Made by a program: the position numbers and the translations under genes
The notes under the pieces: generated by a model
What the model was told of the DNA's origin: nothing
The model's database searches: none
What the model saw: only the letters and a program-made list of their open reading frames with translations
In this document: positions 1 to 9,266 of the stretch, one piece after another
Position numbering within the stretch: position 1 is the stretch's first letter
Layout of the letters: each line of letters starts with the position of its first letter
Assembly (NCBI GenBank): GCA_016707005.1
Contig: JADJIQ010000002.1
Location: 744,001 to 808,000, forward strand
Length of the DNA: 64,000 nt
DNA from: Ignavibacteria bacterium
GTDB lineage: Bacteria; Bacteroidota; Ignavibacteria; Kapaibacteriales; Kapaibacteriaceae
Reading direction: 5' to 3'

Positions 1-63
1 TTTCTTTTGCACGATGTCTACCCCTCGATTGTGCGATAATCTGAACTAAAGGACCTTTAATAC

Positions 64-945
64 ATGCTTACCGGATTGCTCAGATCAATCACCAGATTGT
101 TCCCGATCGAACGAGGGAAGTTTAGGATTCTAACTGAGATCTATTTCCGATATGTAGCTCCGACTAGACAAACCTTTGTCTTGACGAAATTACGTTATGG
201 AATTCAAATGCGACTGGATATCACTGAATTCCTACAAGCTCATCTCTATCTTTTTGGGAGTTACGAGCTACCTACCGTGCGATTTATTCGTTCGGTGCTC
301 AGATCGGGCGATACCGCCTTCGACATCGGAGCTCAGATAGGGTACCTAACCCTTGCAATGGGCACTACTCCAGTCAAACCATTGCAAATTGTTTCATTCG
401 AACCCGAGTCACATAACATTGAGCGACTCCGCGAGAACGTGGGCTTGAACCCGGGCGTGAAAGTCACCATCGTCGAAAAGGCCGCTTCGAACGTTAACGG
501 AATGTTGCGCCTGTATCTAAGCCATGATCACAACTCCGGCACTCATAGTACCATCCAGAATGGCATGAATGTATCATCAGAGTTCGTTGAGATTCCGTCT
601 GTCACTCTTGACACCTACGTGTCCGAGAACAACATCTCGAGCCTGCGCCTCATGAAGATCGATGTTGAAGGGGGCGAGTTAGAGGTAGTGAAGGGTGCAG
701 CACGAGTCCTGCGCGAGCTTCGACCGATAATCGTAATGGAAATGAGTGATGCACTTCAGGCAGCCCGGGGGTTCAGTACACCTGAATTCAAGAAGCTTCT
801 TGCGACTGACGGTTACCACTCATTCACTATCAATGATTCCGGGACGTTAAGGCCCTCTGATGTCAATGCGACTCATGCAATGGAGAATGTTGTGTTTCTC
901 CATGAAAGCCAACTTGTTGAAATGGATAAGATCATTAGACCTTGA
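64..945 (+). CDS. FkbM family SAM-dependent methyltransferase
   Basis: The 293-residue protein fits the FkbM methyltransferase family, which O-methylates sugars or other small acceptors. A SAM-binding motif I is seen around residues 80-97 (GDTAFDIGAQIGYLTLAMG region), followed by the acidic SFEPE strand. The family hallmark LMKIDVEGGELEVVKGA lies near residue 200. The ATG at 64 is preceded by AAAGGA about 10 bases upstream. The gene ends in a TTGA junction with the next glycosyltransferase, so the pair is probably co-transcribed and acts on surface polysaccharide or glycolipid. The substrate cannot be told from the sequence. Confidence 0.87.
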   Translation: MLTGLLRSITRLFPIERGKFRILTEIYFRYVAPTRQTFVLTKLRYGIQMRLDITEFLQAHLYLFGSYELPTVRFIRSVLRSGDTAFDIGAQIGYLTLAMGTTPVKPLQIVSFEPESHNIERLRENVGLNPGVKVTIVEKAASNVNGMLRLYLSHDHNSGTHSTIQNGMNVSSEFVEIPSVTLDTYVSENNISSLRLMKIDVEGGELEVVKGAARVLRELRPIIVMEMSDALQAARGFSTPEFKKLLATDGYHSFTINDSGTLRPSDVNATHAMENVVFLHESQLVEMDKIIRP

Positions 946-947
946 GC

Positions 948-1982
948 ATGATCAACATCCGCCTCCTTTGTCCGTTTCCTCCTCCGTTTGGCGGTGTGGC
1001 GCTTCATTGCATTCGGCTCCTAGAGTCGTTGCGGGCTCATGGAACAGTGGCAACCGGACATTCTTTAGGGGGCGTTCCTGACAACGTTCAAGGCGTAACA
1101 AAGCTCGGACTTGGGTTCTTTCTCTCTCGCACCTTGGTTCATTATCACACCGATGAGGGGAATCATCGGTGGATGCGGTTGTTCTCACGGATCTGGCGGC
1201 TGACGCGCACGCCGTACGTTGTTACGGTACATTCATTCCGATATCGCGCTGAGTTTCAGGATCCTCGGGTGCTTCGCCAACTCTCCGTTGCATTTGCGCA
1301 TGCCAAGGCTGTGATCGCAATCAGCTCGGAAGTTGCGGATGCCTTGGAGTCTACACTCGGCTTTCGACACAAACGCACTCGAGTTATTCCGTCGAATCTG
1401 CCCCTCAGTGCTTGGGAAGTAGCGTCGCCACTTCCGACTGATGTGGCAGAAGCTTGGCAACGTGCGCCGGTACGGATCCTTGCCAATGCCGGACGTGTTG
1501 TAGCGTATAACGGACGTGATCTGTACGGGCTCGATGTACTTGTCTTAGCATTCAGTTCGATCCAAGATCCGGACTCTGCACTTTGCATTGCCGTTGGTGA
1601 CGTGGTCGATACCGCTCTTTGGCAGAACGTACTTGCCATGGCTTCGAATGATGCTCGCATCACCTTTGTGCGCAGCCTCAATGGTCCACTCGCCCCCTTC
1701 GTCCAGCACGCACACATTGTGGTTCGGCCTACACGTACGGAAGGCGGCCCTTCACTCACTCTCAGCGAAGCTCTCGAACTGGGCAGATGGGCTGTTGGGT
1801 CCGATGCCGTGCAGCGACCCGACGGTACGGTGCTCTTCCGCAATGAAGACCCAGTCGATCTCTCGCGTGCTCTACATCAGTGCATCGCAGATGCACGGCG
1901 AGGCCATATGCCCCCGGCGATCACGCCGAATACCGACGCTGTAGAGAAAATCATGAATCTCTATCAGCGCGTATCAGTGTGA
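948..1982 (+). CDS. Glycosyltransferase, group 1 / GT4-like
   Basis: This is a GT-B fold glycosyltransferase of about 344 residues. The N-terminal strand is followed by PPFGGVALHCIRLLESL, the glycine-rich acceptor-side loop typical of GT4 enzymes. The C-terminal half has the donor-site segment VRPTRTEGGPSLTLSEALELG, which carries the E-x7-E-like motif. It should transfer a nucleotide sugar to a lipid or polysaccharide acceptor at the inner membrane. ATG at 948 is preferred; a TTG at 942 overlaps the FkbM stop codon and is the alternative. Its end lies 2 bases from the convergent methyltransferase gene, leaving no room for a separate terminator. Confidence 0.85.
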   Translation: MINIRLLCPFPPPFGGVALHCIRLLESLRAHGTVATGHSLGGVPDNVQGVTKLGLGFFLSRTLVHYHTDEGNHRWMRLFSRIWRLTRTPYVVTVHSFRYRAEFQDPRVLRQLSVAFAHAKAVIAISSEVADALESTLGFRHKRTRVIPSNLPLSAWEVASPLPTDVAEAWQRAPVRILANAGRVVAYNGRDLYGLDVLVLAFSSIQDPDSALCIAVGDVVDTALWQNVLAMASNDARITFVRSLNGPLAPFVQHAHIVVRPTRTEGGPSLTLSEALELGRWAVGSDAVQRPDGTVLFRNEDPVDLSRALHQCIADARRGHMPPAITPNTDAVEKIMNLYQRVSV

Positions 1983-1984
1983 AG

Positions 1985-2818
1985 TCAGTTCTTCGTCAAA
2001 ACCACACACACGCCGGCGGAGGTGTAGATCTTCATTCCGGACATGGAGATCGGCTTGTCGCTGTAGCTGCCGTGAGCCAGGGCATGTTTGACGGTATTCA
2101 TTTGCAACAGCGTGCGTGAGATCTTGCCGAGTCCTGTCTTCCCAACAATGCGGTCGTTGAAGAATGGCTCTTCATAATCACCGAAGTAGACACGCTCCCG
2201 CTCAACAAGGCCGGAGGCTTTTACGATGCGCTCATTGAATGATGCAACGTCGTAGTGACGTTGGAAGAAGACCGGCTTTGATGTGAACTTCTCGCCGTAG
2301 ACATCCTGTTGAAGAAACCAATCGCGAGCGTGGCCTTCGTTCAAGGGAGTTGTAAGCAGATAGATGCCGCCTGGCTTGAGCAGTCGAGCGCTCTTCTCCA
2401 TTGCGACGGAATCAAGAGCCCCTTCAAAATGTTCGATCACACTAATGTTGGTGATCACGTCGAATGATTCGGGCTCGAGTTCGGCTTCGAGGAAGTCGCG
2501 GACAACCACATGGAATCGCTTTGGGTCGAGGCCCAATTGCCGTGCGTATTCGTTCTGCTTCTCCACCCAATTGAACTTGTCGAGGCAGGTAACGTCCCAG
2601 TTGGTTTTACTGGCTACCCACGATGGAAAGATGGACGGGCCGGTGCCGATGTCGAGGTATCGAAGGGGCTTATCGAACAACGGCTGCAACTTTTCTGCCA
2701 GCAACGGCAGTTCAATGGCGCGCTCGTAGCCGAAACCTTTGATTCGATACAGAAATCGCAGTCGCTTTGCATGGGCATCGATGCTGCGAAGAAGTTCGGC
2801 ATTGATAGTAGACATCAT
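1985..2818 (-). CDS. Class I SAM-dependent methyltransferase
   Basis: A 277-residue Rossmann-fold methyltransferase (Methyltransf_11/25 type). Motif I is LRYLDIGTGPSIFPSW near residues 52-67, the acidic ribose-binding strand is CLDKFNW, and the motif IV/post region is FDVITNISVIEHFEG. The substrate is unknown; enzymes with the VIEHFEG segment are common next to polysaccharide genes. The start (ATGATG) overlaps the surE stop by 4 bases, making this the last gene of the rng-dxr-rseP-surE operon. It may have been appended to the operon from the neighbouring polysaccharide region. Confidence 0.85.
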   Translation of the reverse strand: MMSTINAELLRSIDAHAKRLRFLYRIKGFGYERAIELPLLAEKLQPLFDKPLRYLDIGTGPSIFPSWVASKTNWDVTCLDKFNWVEKQNEYARQLGLDPKRFHVVVRDFLEAELEPESFDVITNISVIEHFEGALDSVAMEKSARLLKPGGIYLLTTPLNEGHARDWFLQQDVYGEKFTSKPVFFQRHYDVASFNERIVKASGLVERERVYFGDYEEPFFNDRIVGKTGLGKISRTLLQMNTVKHALAHGSYSDKPISMSGMKIYTSAGVCVVLTKN

Positions 2819-3570
2819 ACGAATTGCTCCCGGAGCGTCTCGAGTAGCGCGAAGTTTGTGAGTTCATAATGGATGGGTGTGATCGATGCCCATCCGTTGG
2901 CAACCACGATGTCGTCGGCATCCTCAAGCTCGGTGACGGTAACGAAGTCTCCTGTGAGCCAGTAGTAGGGCTTGCCATGTGGGTCTAAGCGAACGTCATA
3001 TCGGTCCTTCCACTCACTGTGCCCTTGACGGGTTACACGTAAGCCTTTGAATTCTGCTTTGGGGATCGGCGGGACGTTTACATTCAACAACGTGCCGAGT
3101 GGTAGGTCGAGGCTGTGCAGTCGGGACGCAACGTCATAGGCCACTTCTGCCGCCACCGACATATCGGCGGATTCATCGAACGTTGCAAGAGACACAGCCA
3201 TCGATGGGATGCCCATGAGTGTGCCTTCTGTTGCCGCACTCACCGTACCTGAGTAGATGGCGTTGACGCTGGTATTCGATCCGTGGTTGATGCCGCTTAC
3301 GATCATGTCTGGACGCTCGTTCAAGAGCGTACTCACGCCGAGCTTCACACAGTCTGCCGGTGTGCCGTTGATCGCCCATCCGATCACTTCGCCGTCCCTG
3401 CTAAATGGAGTAGCACGTAGGGGGCTTGCCACGGTCAACGCATGTCCAACGGCACTCTGTTGTCTGTCCGGTGCGATCACAACAACATCGCCGAGCCGAC
3501 GCATTGCTTGCACCAGAGCGTGAATGCCGGCCGACTCGATACCATCATCGTTCGTGACAAGAATGCGCAT
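2815..3570 (-). CDS. surE: 5'/3'-nucleotidase SurE
   Basis: SurE is a metal-dependent phosphatase acting on nucleoside 5'- and 3'-monophosphates. The 251-residue length fits the family. The N-terminal metal site is MRILVTNDDGIESAG (Asp8, Asp9). The conserved GTPADCVKLG block and the SGINHGSNTSVNAIYSGTVSAA region, which carries the metal-binding Asn and phosphate-binding loop, are intact. Start ATG is 12 bases after the rseP stop; the intervening GGGGCTCC may serve as a weak ribosome-binding site and is part of a copy of the dispersed AAGGGGCT word. Confidence 0.96.
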   Translation of the reverse strand: MRILVTNDDGIESAGIHALVQAMRRLGDVVVIAPDRQQSAVGHALTVASPLRATPFSRDGEVIGWAINGTPADCVKLGVSTLLNERPDMIVSGINHGSNTSVNAIYSGTVSAATEGTLMGIPSMAVSLATFDESADMSVAAEVAYDVASRLHSLDLPLGTLLNVNVPPIPKAEFKGLRVTRQGHSEWKDRYDVRLDPHGKPYYWLTGDFVTVTELEDADDIVVANGWASITPIHYELTNFALLETLREQFV

Positions 3571-3581
3571 GCAGGAGCCCC

Positions 3582-4949
3582 TTATCGGGTGAGATCGAGA
3601 TAGAAAACAAAGGCCATGAGGATCAGCAAGAGTGCGATACCAACTTGCTGGAAGCGGATCTTCACGTTGGTAGAGATCTCTCTGCGGATCACGGCTTCGA
3701 TACCAACAAAGACAAGGTGTCCGCCGTCAAGTCCCGGAAGCGGGAGGAGGTTCATCACACCAAGGGAGATCGAGATCAAGGCCATGAACCTGAGGAAGGC
3801 CTCGAGTCCAAGGTCAGAGCTGCGGGAGGCCATCTTTGCGATCTGGATCGGTCCGCCAAAACTCTGCTTCACAGATACAGTACCGCGGAAGACGTGTGTG
3901 ACCGAGGTGCCGATCATCGCGATGGTGTTTCCCGTCTCACTCACGGCCATGGTCAATGATTCGAAGACGGCAAAAGTCTCGGTCTTGCGCGGACCAACGT
4001 AGGAACCTTCAAGCTGAACACCGATCGTCGAGTCCGATCCAACGGTAAGGTTCACCGGCATTGGCGTTCCGTTTCGCTCAACATGGAGCGTGATCGGCTT
4101 TGATGCATGGGCGCGTACATAGCGCTGGAACTGAGGGAGAGCACGCACGGGCATGGAGTCTACGGCCAGCACAACATCTCCGGCCTGCACTCCGGCACGT
4201 CCGGCAGGCGACAGAGTAACCACACCACCGAACACGATCTTCATGTCCGAAGGGTACAGTCCCAAGCCCTGTCCGGCAGCCATCGAACGAACAAGGTCTG
4301 CACTTGCAAGCTCGATCGTCCGAGTAACACCCTCGCGTTGTACAACCACCTTCCGCATACCGGTGTTGGTTGAGAGACCGAGTTGTTCGGCACAATCTTC
4401 CCAAGTAGACACTGCAACACCATCAACGGATATCACCTTGTCGCCGGAAGCGAATCCAGATGCAGCAACGGTTGAGGTTGGGTCGACCCATGCGATCTTC
4501 GTTGTGGCCATTTCTTCGTGACCATAGAAGAGCGGCAAGAGCCAGAACACGACGATGGCCAACAAGAAATTCATGATCACGCCGGCACTGAGGACGATGG
4601 CCTTCTGCCAATTCTTCTTAGAACGGAACTCATAGGGTTCGGCCGGACGTCCCGCGAAGTCGGTATCCATGGACTCATCCACCATACCGAGGATCTTCAC
4701 ATATCCGCCGATCGGTAGGGCGCACAGTCGATAGTCCGTACCGCCGTCGAGCTCTAGGTCTGCGGGGAGTTTGCCAAACGAGAAGCCCGTCTTGGGATTC
4801 CATCCCATCACACGCGGACCCATCCCGATGGCGAAGACATCTGCGCGCATCCCCGTCCAACGAGCCGCAAGGAAGTGCCCAAGCTCGTGAATGAAGACGA
4901 GGACGCCGATGACGATGATAAAGGCAATTGTTGGCTGTAGAAATTCCAT
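3582..4949 (-). CDS. rseP: RIP metalloprotease RseP (site-2 protease)
   Basis: A 455-residue inner-membrane zinc protease that cleaves transmembrane anti-sigma factors or similar substrates. The zinc motif HELGH is at residues 21-25 within the first membrane helix. Two PDZ-like segments follow in the middle third, and the second zinc site NLLPLPGLDGGH lies near the C-terminus, followed by the last membrane helices. The open frame extends upstream into dxr, but the ATG at 4949 is chosen because it gives the normal N-terminus MEFLQPTIAF and lies 5 bases after the dxr stop. Confidence 0.95.
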   Translation of the reverse strand: MEFLQPTIAFIIVIGVLVFIHELGHFLAARWTGMRADVFAIGMGPRVMGWNPKTGFSFGKLPADLELDGGTDYRLCALPIGGYVKILGMVDESMDTDFAGRPAEPYEFRSKKNWQKAIVLSAGVIMNFLLAIVVFWLLPLFYGHEEMATTKIAWVDPTSTVAASGFASGDKVISVDGVAVSTWEDCAEQLGLSTNTGMRKVVVQREGVTRTIELASADLVRSMAAGQGLGLYPSDMKIVFGGVVTLSPAGRAGVQAGDVVLAVDSMPVRALPQFQRYVRAHASKPITLHVERNGTPMPVNLTVGSDSTIGVQLEGSYVGPRKTETFAVFESLTMAVSETGNTIAMIGTSVTHVFRGTVSVKQSFGGPIQIAKMASRSSDLGLEAFLRFMALISISLGVMNLLPLPGLDGGHLVFVGIEAVIRREISTNVKIRFQQVGIALLLILMAFVFYLDLTR

Positions 4950-4954
4950 GTCGA

Positions 4955-6139
4955 TCAGCTTTTCCATTGAGTACCGATGATGTATTCTGATGCCCGCCGA
5001 CGCGCTTCGGCATCGATGGCAACAACGTCGTCCAATGACGGATGACCGACGTGTTCTATGTAATTGAGCGTCCACTCAATCGTTTTAGCGATCCCCAGAT
5101 ACGACAACTCCCCCACCAAGAAGGACGCTACGGCCACTTCATTGGCAGCATTGATCACGGCACCTGCAGAGCCCCCTGCCGTCAATGCGTCATAGGCAAT
5201 GCGGAGGCACGGGAATCGGTTCAGATCTGGTGCTTCAAATGTGAGACTCCCGATCGTAGCCAGGTCCATTCGAGGTATGTCAAGGGGCATGCGGTACGGG
5301 TATGTCAGAGCGTATTGTATGGGAAGCAACATTGTCGGAAGCCCCATTTGCGCCTTCACGGAACCATCCACAAACTCCACCATGGAATGCACGATCGATT
5401 GAGGGTGAATCACTACTTCGATCTTTTCACCGGGCAGGTCAAAGAGCCAGCGCGCTTCGATCACCTCAAAGCCCTTGTTCATGAGCGTTGCGGAATCGAT
5501 GGTGATCTTGGCACCCATCGTCCAATTGGGGTGTTTCAGCGCCATCGCCGGAGTAACGGAGGCCATTTCCTTGAGACTCAGCGAACGGAATGGACCGCCC
5601 GATGCAGTGATAACAAGGCGTGCCACGTCTGATGCGCGCTCACCTGCTAGACATTGAAGAATTGCACTATGTTCGGAGTCGACGGCGATCAAGGTTGCAC
5701 TGTGTTCTGCAGCGGCAGGAACGAGGACGGCACCGGCACTGACCAACGACTCTTTGTTGGCAAGTCCGATCACATGACCGGCGCGGATCGCCGCCATCGT
5801 TGGCAAGACACCGCTGAATCCGACCATTGCGGAGAGGACCACATCATTCTCGGCGTCCGCTGCAGCATCACAGATCCCTTCGTCGCCGCAGAGGACAGGA
5901 CCTGTGAAATCCGGGAGAGCATTGCGAAAGGACTGCCATGCCGACTCTTCGCGTATGGCTACGCCATACGGTTGATACCGACGTACCTGCTCAACGAGAT
6001 CTTGCCATTTGGTATTGCACGTGATCCACCGAAGTGCGAAACGTTCAGGGTCGCGCGAAACGATATCGAGACCTTGCGTTCCAATGGAACCGGTTGAACC
6101 AAGGATCGTCACGTTACGACGTGCGGCAGTTGGCATCAC
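4955..6139 (-). CDS. dxr: 1-deoxy-D-xylulose 5-phosphate reductoisomerase
   Basis: Dxr catalyses the NADPH-dependent rearrangement of DXP to MEP, the committed step of non-mevalonate isoprenoid synthesis. The NADPH-binding motif NVTILGSTGSIGTQGLDIV is at the N-terminus. The family signatures GLANKESLVSAG, AVDSEHSAILQCL and ASGGPFR are present, as is the TMGAKITIDSATLMNKGFEVIEA metal/substrate block. The length of 394 residues is typical. The start overlaps the rng stop by 4 bases and the gene leads into rseP, the same dxr-rseP order seen in many bacteria. Confidence 0.97.
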   Translation of the reverse strand: MMPTAARRNVTILGSTGSIGTQGLDIVSRDPERFALRWITCNTKWQDLVEQVRRYQPYGVAIREESAWQSFRNALPDFTGPVLCGDEGICDAAADAENDVVLSAMVGFSGVLPTMAAIRAGHVIGLANKESLVSAGAVLVPAAAEHSATLIAVDSEHSAILQCLAGERASDVARLVITASGGPFRSLSLKEMASVTPAMALKHPNWTMGAKITIDSATLMNKGFEVIEARWLFDLPGEKIEVVIHPQSIVHSMVEFVDGSVKAQMGLPTMLLPIQYALTYPYRMPLDIPRMDLATIGSLTFEAPDLNRFPCLRIAYDALTAGGSAGAVINAANEVAVASFLVGELSYLGIAKTIEWTLNYIEHVGHPSLDDVVAIDAEARRRASEYIIGTQWKS

Positions 6140-7731
6140 AGGTATTGACGTGTGATGTCCTTCGTGTTCGACCCTGCATAGCAGCGGAACTCCCCTGCTT
6201 CAATGGTGTCGTCTTCACGAAGTGAAACGGACAGGAAATACGTGCGAAGCCACCGGCGCAATGTCGATGCCTTGTTGCGCTCGATGTAGTGGATGATGTA
6301 CGGATGTGTTGCAACCGTTACACGCAGGCCCCACGTTTTTGCACGATAGTTCCGTAGCCAACGGTCGATGCCTGCAACAGTGCTGGCTGCTGAGAGAACC
6401 CTACCGGTACCCATGCAGAACGGACATTCTTCGCTCGTTCGTTCGGCCATGCTCTGACGGATACGCTGCCGCGTGATCTGCATGATGCCGAGTTGGGTGA
6501 TCGGGTAGACGATGGTCTTTGCCCGGTCTCGCGAGGTCTCCTTCTTCATTTCCGCATGCAGCTTGCGCCGATTCTCTTCTTGCTGCATATCGATGAAGTC
6601 TACCAGCACCATTCCTCCGATGTCACGAAGACGAAGTTGTTTTGCAACCTCCTTCATCGCTTCGAAGTTCGACTTCACGGCATTGGCTTCTTGTGTTCGC
6701 TCGTTTGATGCGCGACCGGAGTTCACGTCCACCACAACCATCGCTTCTGTATGGTCGATGATCAACGATCCTCCGCTCGGAAGCGGAACTCGGCGTGAGT
6801 GCGTAAGGTGTACATCTCGTTCGATGCCGTAGACATCGAACATCGGCTTTGTATCGGCGAAGAACTCGAGCTTCCCATCAAGATGTGGGGCTGTTCGCAA
6901 CACATAGGTCTTGAGATCGCGGAACAACTTCCTGTCGTCCACAACAACCTGTGCTACATCGTCCTTGAAGAGATCTCGGATCACACTATGAGCAACACTG
7001 GCTTCTTGATGCAGCAGCATTGGCCCCTTTGCATCGCGGATCTCTTTCTCCATCTCGCGCCAATCTTCGAGGAGCGAGGCAAAGTCTCTCCCAACGTCGT
7101 CGTTTGTTAGGCCCGAAGCAGCGGTACGAATAATGCAGCCGATGCCTTCAGGAAGTATCTCGCGAGCGATTGCCCGAAGACGCTTGCGTTCTTTCACAGA
7201 GAAGATCTTGCGAGAGACACCAACATTCTCTTCGAATGGGAGCAGCACAACGTTTCGTCCGGTGAGGCCGACCTTTGTGGTCACTCGCACACCCTTTTGG
7301 TGGTATGCTTCGCGTGTGACCTGCACCACAACCATCTGCTTCGCCTGCAGATTGATCGTTACTTGGCCGCTTCGTTTTGTTGTAAACGTTGGGAGGCGTT
7401 TTGTGGAACCGGCCTTGGATGTGCGAAGTGCGACATCAGCGGTTTCAACTGCATGAGAGACCGGACGGTCATCATCATCATCGTCTGTGGACATGCCCTC
7501 CATCGTTGAGTCAACATCGCTGAAATGCAAGAATGCGTCCTGCTCAAGACCGATGTCGACAAAGGCCGCATTCATTCCCTGGATGATCTTCGTGACCCGT
7601 CCGAGGTAGATGTTACCAACGTGGTGTTCTGTGTCGGGCGTCTCGGTAAAAAGCTCAACGAGTTTACCGTCCTCCGTGATCGCGATCCGGAGGTGTGATG
7701 CCGAGGCACTAATGAGAATTCGACGTACCAT
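6136..7731 (-). CDS. rng: Ribonuclease G/E family (Rne/Rng)
   Basis: A single-strand-specific endoribonuclease of 531 residues, so RNase G-sized and lacking the long RNase E scaffold. An S1 domain occupies roughly residues 35-125, with a charged insert (DDDDDDRPVS) and a KRLPTF basic patch. The catalytic aspartates are in VVVDVNSGRA and GGMVLVDFIDM. The zinc-link CPFCMGTGR is near residue 430. The start codon lies only about 10 bases beyond the 3' end of the SRP RNA gene, so its mRNA leader is nearly absent or comes from read-through. It heads the operon rng-dxr-rseP-surE-methyltransferase. Confidence 0.95.
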   Translation of the reverse strand: MVRRILISASASHLRIAITEDGKLVELFTETPDTEHHVGNIYLGRVTKIIQGMNAAFVDIGLEQDAFLHFSDVDSTMEGMSTDDDDDDRPVSHAVETADVALRTSKAGSTKRLPTFTTKRSGQVTINLQAKQMVVVQVTREAYHQKGVRVTTKVGLTGRNVVLLPFEENVGVSRKIFSVKERKRLRAIAREILPEGIGCIIRTAASGLTNDDVGRDFASLLEDWREMEKEIRDAKGPMLLHQEASVAHSVIRDLFKDDVAQVVVDDRKLFRDLKTYVLRTAPHLDGKLEFFADTKPMFDVYGIERDVHLTHSRRVPLPSGGSLIIDHTEAMVVVDVNSGRASNERTQEANAVKSNFEAMKEVAKQLRLRDIGGMVLVDFIDMQQEENRRKLHAEMKKETSRDRAKTIVYPITQLGIMQITRQRIRQSMAERTSEECPFCMGTGRVLSAASTVAGIDRWLRNYRAKTWGLRVTVATHPYIIHYIERNKASTLRRWLRTYFLSVSLREDDTIEAGEFRCYAGSNTKDITRQYL

Positions 7732-7740
7732 TAAAAAATA
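7732..7740 (-). terminator. T-run after SRP RNA
   Basis: The minus strand reads TATTTTTTA immediately after the terminal SRP RNA helix, giving an intrinsic-terminator-like end. It lies directly between the RNA and the rng start codon, so termination here must be incomplete if rng is read from the same promoter. Confidence 0.55.
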
Positions 7741-7842
7741 CAGCCAAGTTGACCGTGGCGCCTTGTACGCATGCTGACCGTTGCTTCCTTCCGGACCTGG
7801 CGGGATTGGGCTTGGTACAATCGCACGGGACTTGGCCGTGTT
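7741..7842 (-). ncRNA. ffs: Signal recognition particle RNA (4.5S, small bacterial type)
   Basis: On the minus strand the segment at about 7770-7801 reads as the domain IV core: CCGCCAGGTCCGGAAGGAAG continues into CAACGGTCAGCA, with the GGAA tetraloop and the asymmetric internal loop that binds Ffh. The flanks pair into a long terminal helix: GGCCAAGTCCCGTG near 7824-7837 with CACGGTCAACTTGGC near 7743-7757. A T-run at 7732-7737 follows the 3' end. The length of about 100 nt fits the small SRP RNA. The exact ends are estimated from the helix. Confidence 0.93.
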
Positions 7843-7869
7843 GTTCTCATTGCTTGAACCACAAATATA

Positions 7870-9153
7870 CTAGGGTTTTCTGAATTCCGGCACTAAACCT
7901 TGCCAGCATTCCCAATAATCGTTTTGCAGTTCACCGGTTGTCATGGCAAATGCTGTTGGTCTCGACACAAATCGTGTTTCGAACATGAAGGCCATTGTCT
8001 CTTCCAGTTTCACCGGCTTGAGTTCCACTTCCGTCATGCGCTTGTAGGTATCTGCATCCGGACCATGTCCGCTCATACAATTGTGCAGCGACGATCCGCC
8101 CGGAACAAAGCCTCCGCCTTCCTTGGCATCATAGACGCCGTGGATAAGCCCCATAAACTCATTCATGAAGTTTCTGTGGAACCATGGCGGTCTGAAGGTG
8201 TTCTCTGCAACCATCCAGCGTGGCGGGAAGATCGCAAAATCAATATTGGCTGTTCCTGGCGTATCGCTTGGCGATGTGAGTACCGTATAGATCGATGGAT
8301 CCGGGTGATCGAACGTGACAGTGTTGATACACTGGAACTTGCGAAGATCATACTTGTACGGTGCATAGTTCCCGTGCCATGCCACCACATTCAACGGTGA
8401 GTGATCGTAGATGCCTTTCCAGAGATTCCCCTGGAACTTCGTGATGACCTCAAACTCTCCCGTTCGCTCTTCATACCAAGCTTCCGGGATCAGGAAGTCG
8501 CGAGGATAGGCCAAACCATTCGCACCGATCGGACCAAGATCCGGGAGTCGGAAAGGGGCTCCATAGTTCTCGATCATATACCCGCGAACCGGACCGTTCA
8601 CTTCAACACGGAACTTCACGCCGCGCGGAATAACGCAGATCTCCTGAGGCTCAACGTCAACAATACCCATCTCCGTCAGGATTCTGAGCGACCCCAGTTG
8701 CGGCACGATAAGCAGCTCACCATCCGCATTGTAGAAGAACGTATCCGTCATGGACGTGTTGGCCGCATACACATGGATCGCCGATCCCGAATGTGTAGTG
8801 AGGTCTCCCCCACCAGCCATCGTTGCGATACCCTGAAGCCACGTTGTTGGCGCTGTTGGGAGCGGTAAGGGGCTCCAACGCAACTGATTTGGCGTTGTCT
8901 CTACTTCATTGAAGGGCGTAGAGCGGATAAGTCCGTTGTCGATACGCTCGTATGGGCGATGCACAACGCTCGGACGAATACGGTACATCCACGACCGCTT
9001 GTTTGCAGACCGCGGTGCGGTAAACGCCGTACCATTGATCTGCTCAACGTACAACCCCAATGGCGGTTTCTGCGGAGAATTCTGCCCTTCCGGCAGTGCC
9101 CCCTTTACCGCCTCCGTTGCTACGTCATTGCCGAAGCCGCTCATGTAGCCCAT
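7870..9153 (-). CDS. hmgA: Homogentisate 1,2-dioxygenase
   Basis: HmgA opens the ring of homogentisate to maleylacetoacetate in tyrosine/phenylalanine catabolism, using Fe(II) and O2. The N-terminal signature YMSGFGNDVATEAVKGALP and the EQINGTAFTAPR block are diagnostic. The C-terminal iron-site region FRPPWFHRNFMNEFMGLIHG and the SLHNCMSGHGPD segment carry the expected His and Glu ligands. ATG at 9153 is preferred because GAGG stands 6 bases upstream; a GTG at 9165 overlaps that site. No other tyrosine-catabolism gene is in the window and the gene stands alone between SRP RNA and tRNA-Arg. Confidence 0.96.
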   Translation of the reverse strand: MGYMSGFGNDVATEAVKGALPEGQNSPQKPPLGLYVEQINGTAFTAPRSANKRSWMYRIRPSVVHRPYERIDNGLIRSTPFNEVETTPNQLRWSPLPLPTAPTTWLQGIATMAGGGDLTTHSGSAIHVYAANTSMTDTFFYNADGELLIVPQLGSLRILTEMGIVDVEPQEICVIPRGVKFRVEVNGPVRGYMIENYGAPFRLPDLGPIGANGLAYPRDFLIPEAWYEERTGEFEVITKFQGNLWKGIYDHSPLNVVAWHGNYAPYKYDLRKFQCINTVTFDHPDPSIYTVLTSPSDTPGTANIDFAIFPPRWMVAENTFRPPWFHRNFMNEFMGLIHGVYDAKEGGGFVPGGSSLHNCMSGHGPDADTYKRMTEVELKPVKLEETMAFMFETRFVSRPTAFAMTTGELQNDYWECWQGLVPEFRKP

Positions 9154-9186
9154 TCCAGACCTCACTGAAGAACAACAACTATTCTG

Positions 9187-9260
9187 CGCGCCCAGCAGGA
9201 TTCGAACCTGCGGCCCGCAGCTTAGAAGGCTGCTGCTCTATCCAACTGAGCTATGGGCGC
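9187..9260 (-). tRNA. tRNA-Arg (anticodon TCT)
   Basis: The minus strand folds into a complete 74-base cloverleaf: acceptor stem GCGCCCA/TGGGCGC, D-arm with AGCTCAGTTGGATAGAGC, and anticodon stem GCAGC/GCTGC with loop CTTCTAA giving anticodon TCT. The T-arm has GGTTCGAATCC. The discriminator is G and no CCA is encoded. A composite short-unit repeat array begins 7 bases from its 5' end. Confidence 0.97.
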
Positions 9261-9266
9261 AACACA

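Noticed and set aside
1256..1843. 195-residue minus-strand open frame
   Set aside because: It is fully antisense to the glycosyltransferase gene and has low-complexity S/T/R composition.
4950..5075. Upstream start of rseP
   Set aside because: The extra residues overlap dxr, are arginine/cysteine-rich and precede the normal membrane-inserted N-terminus.
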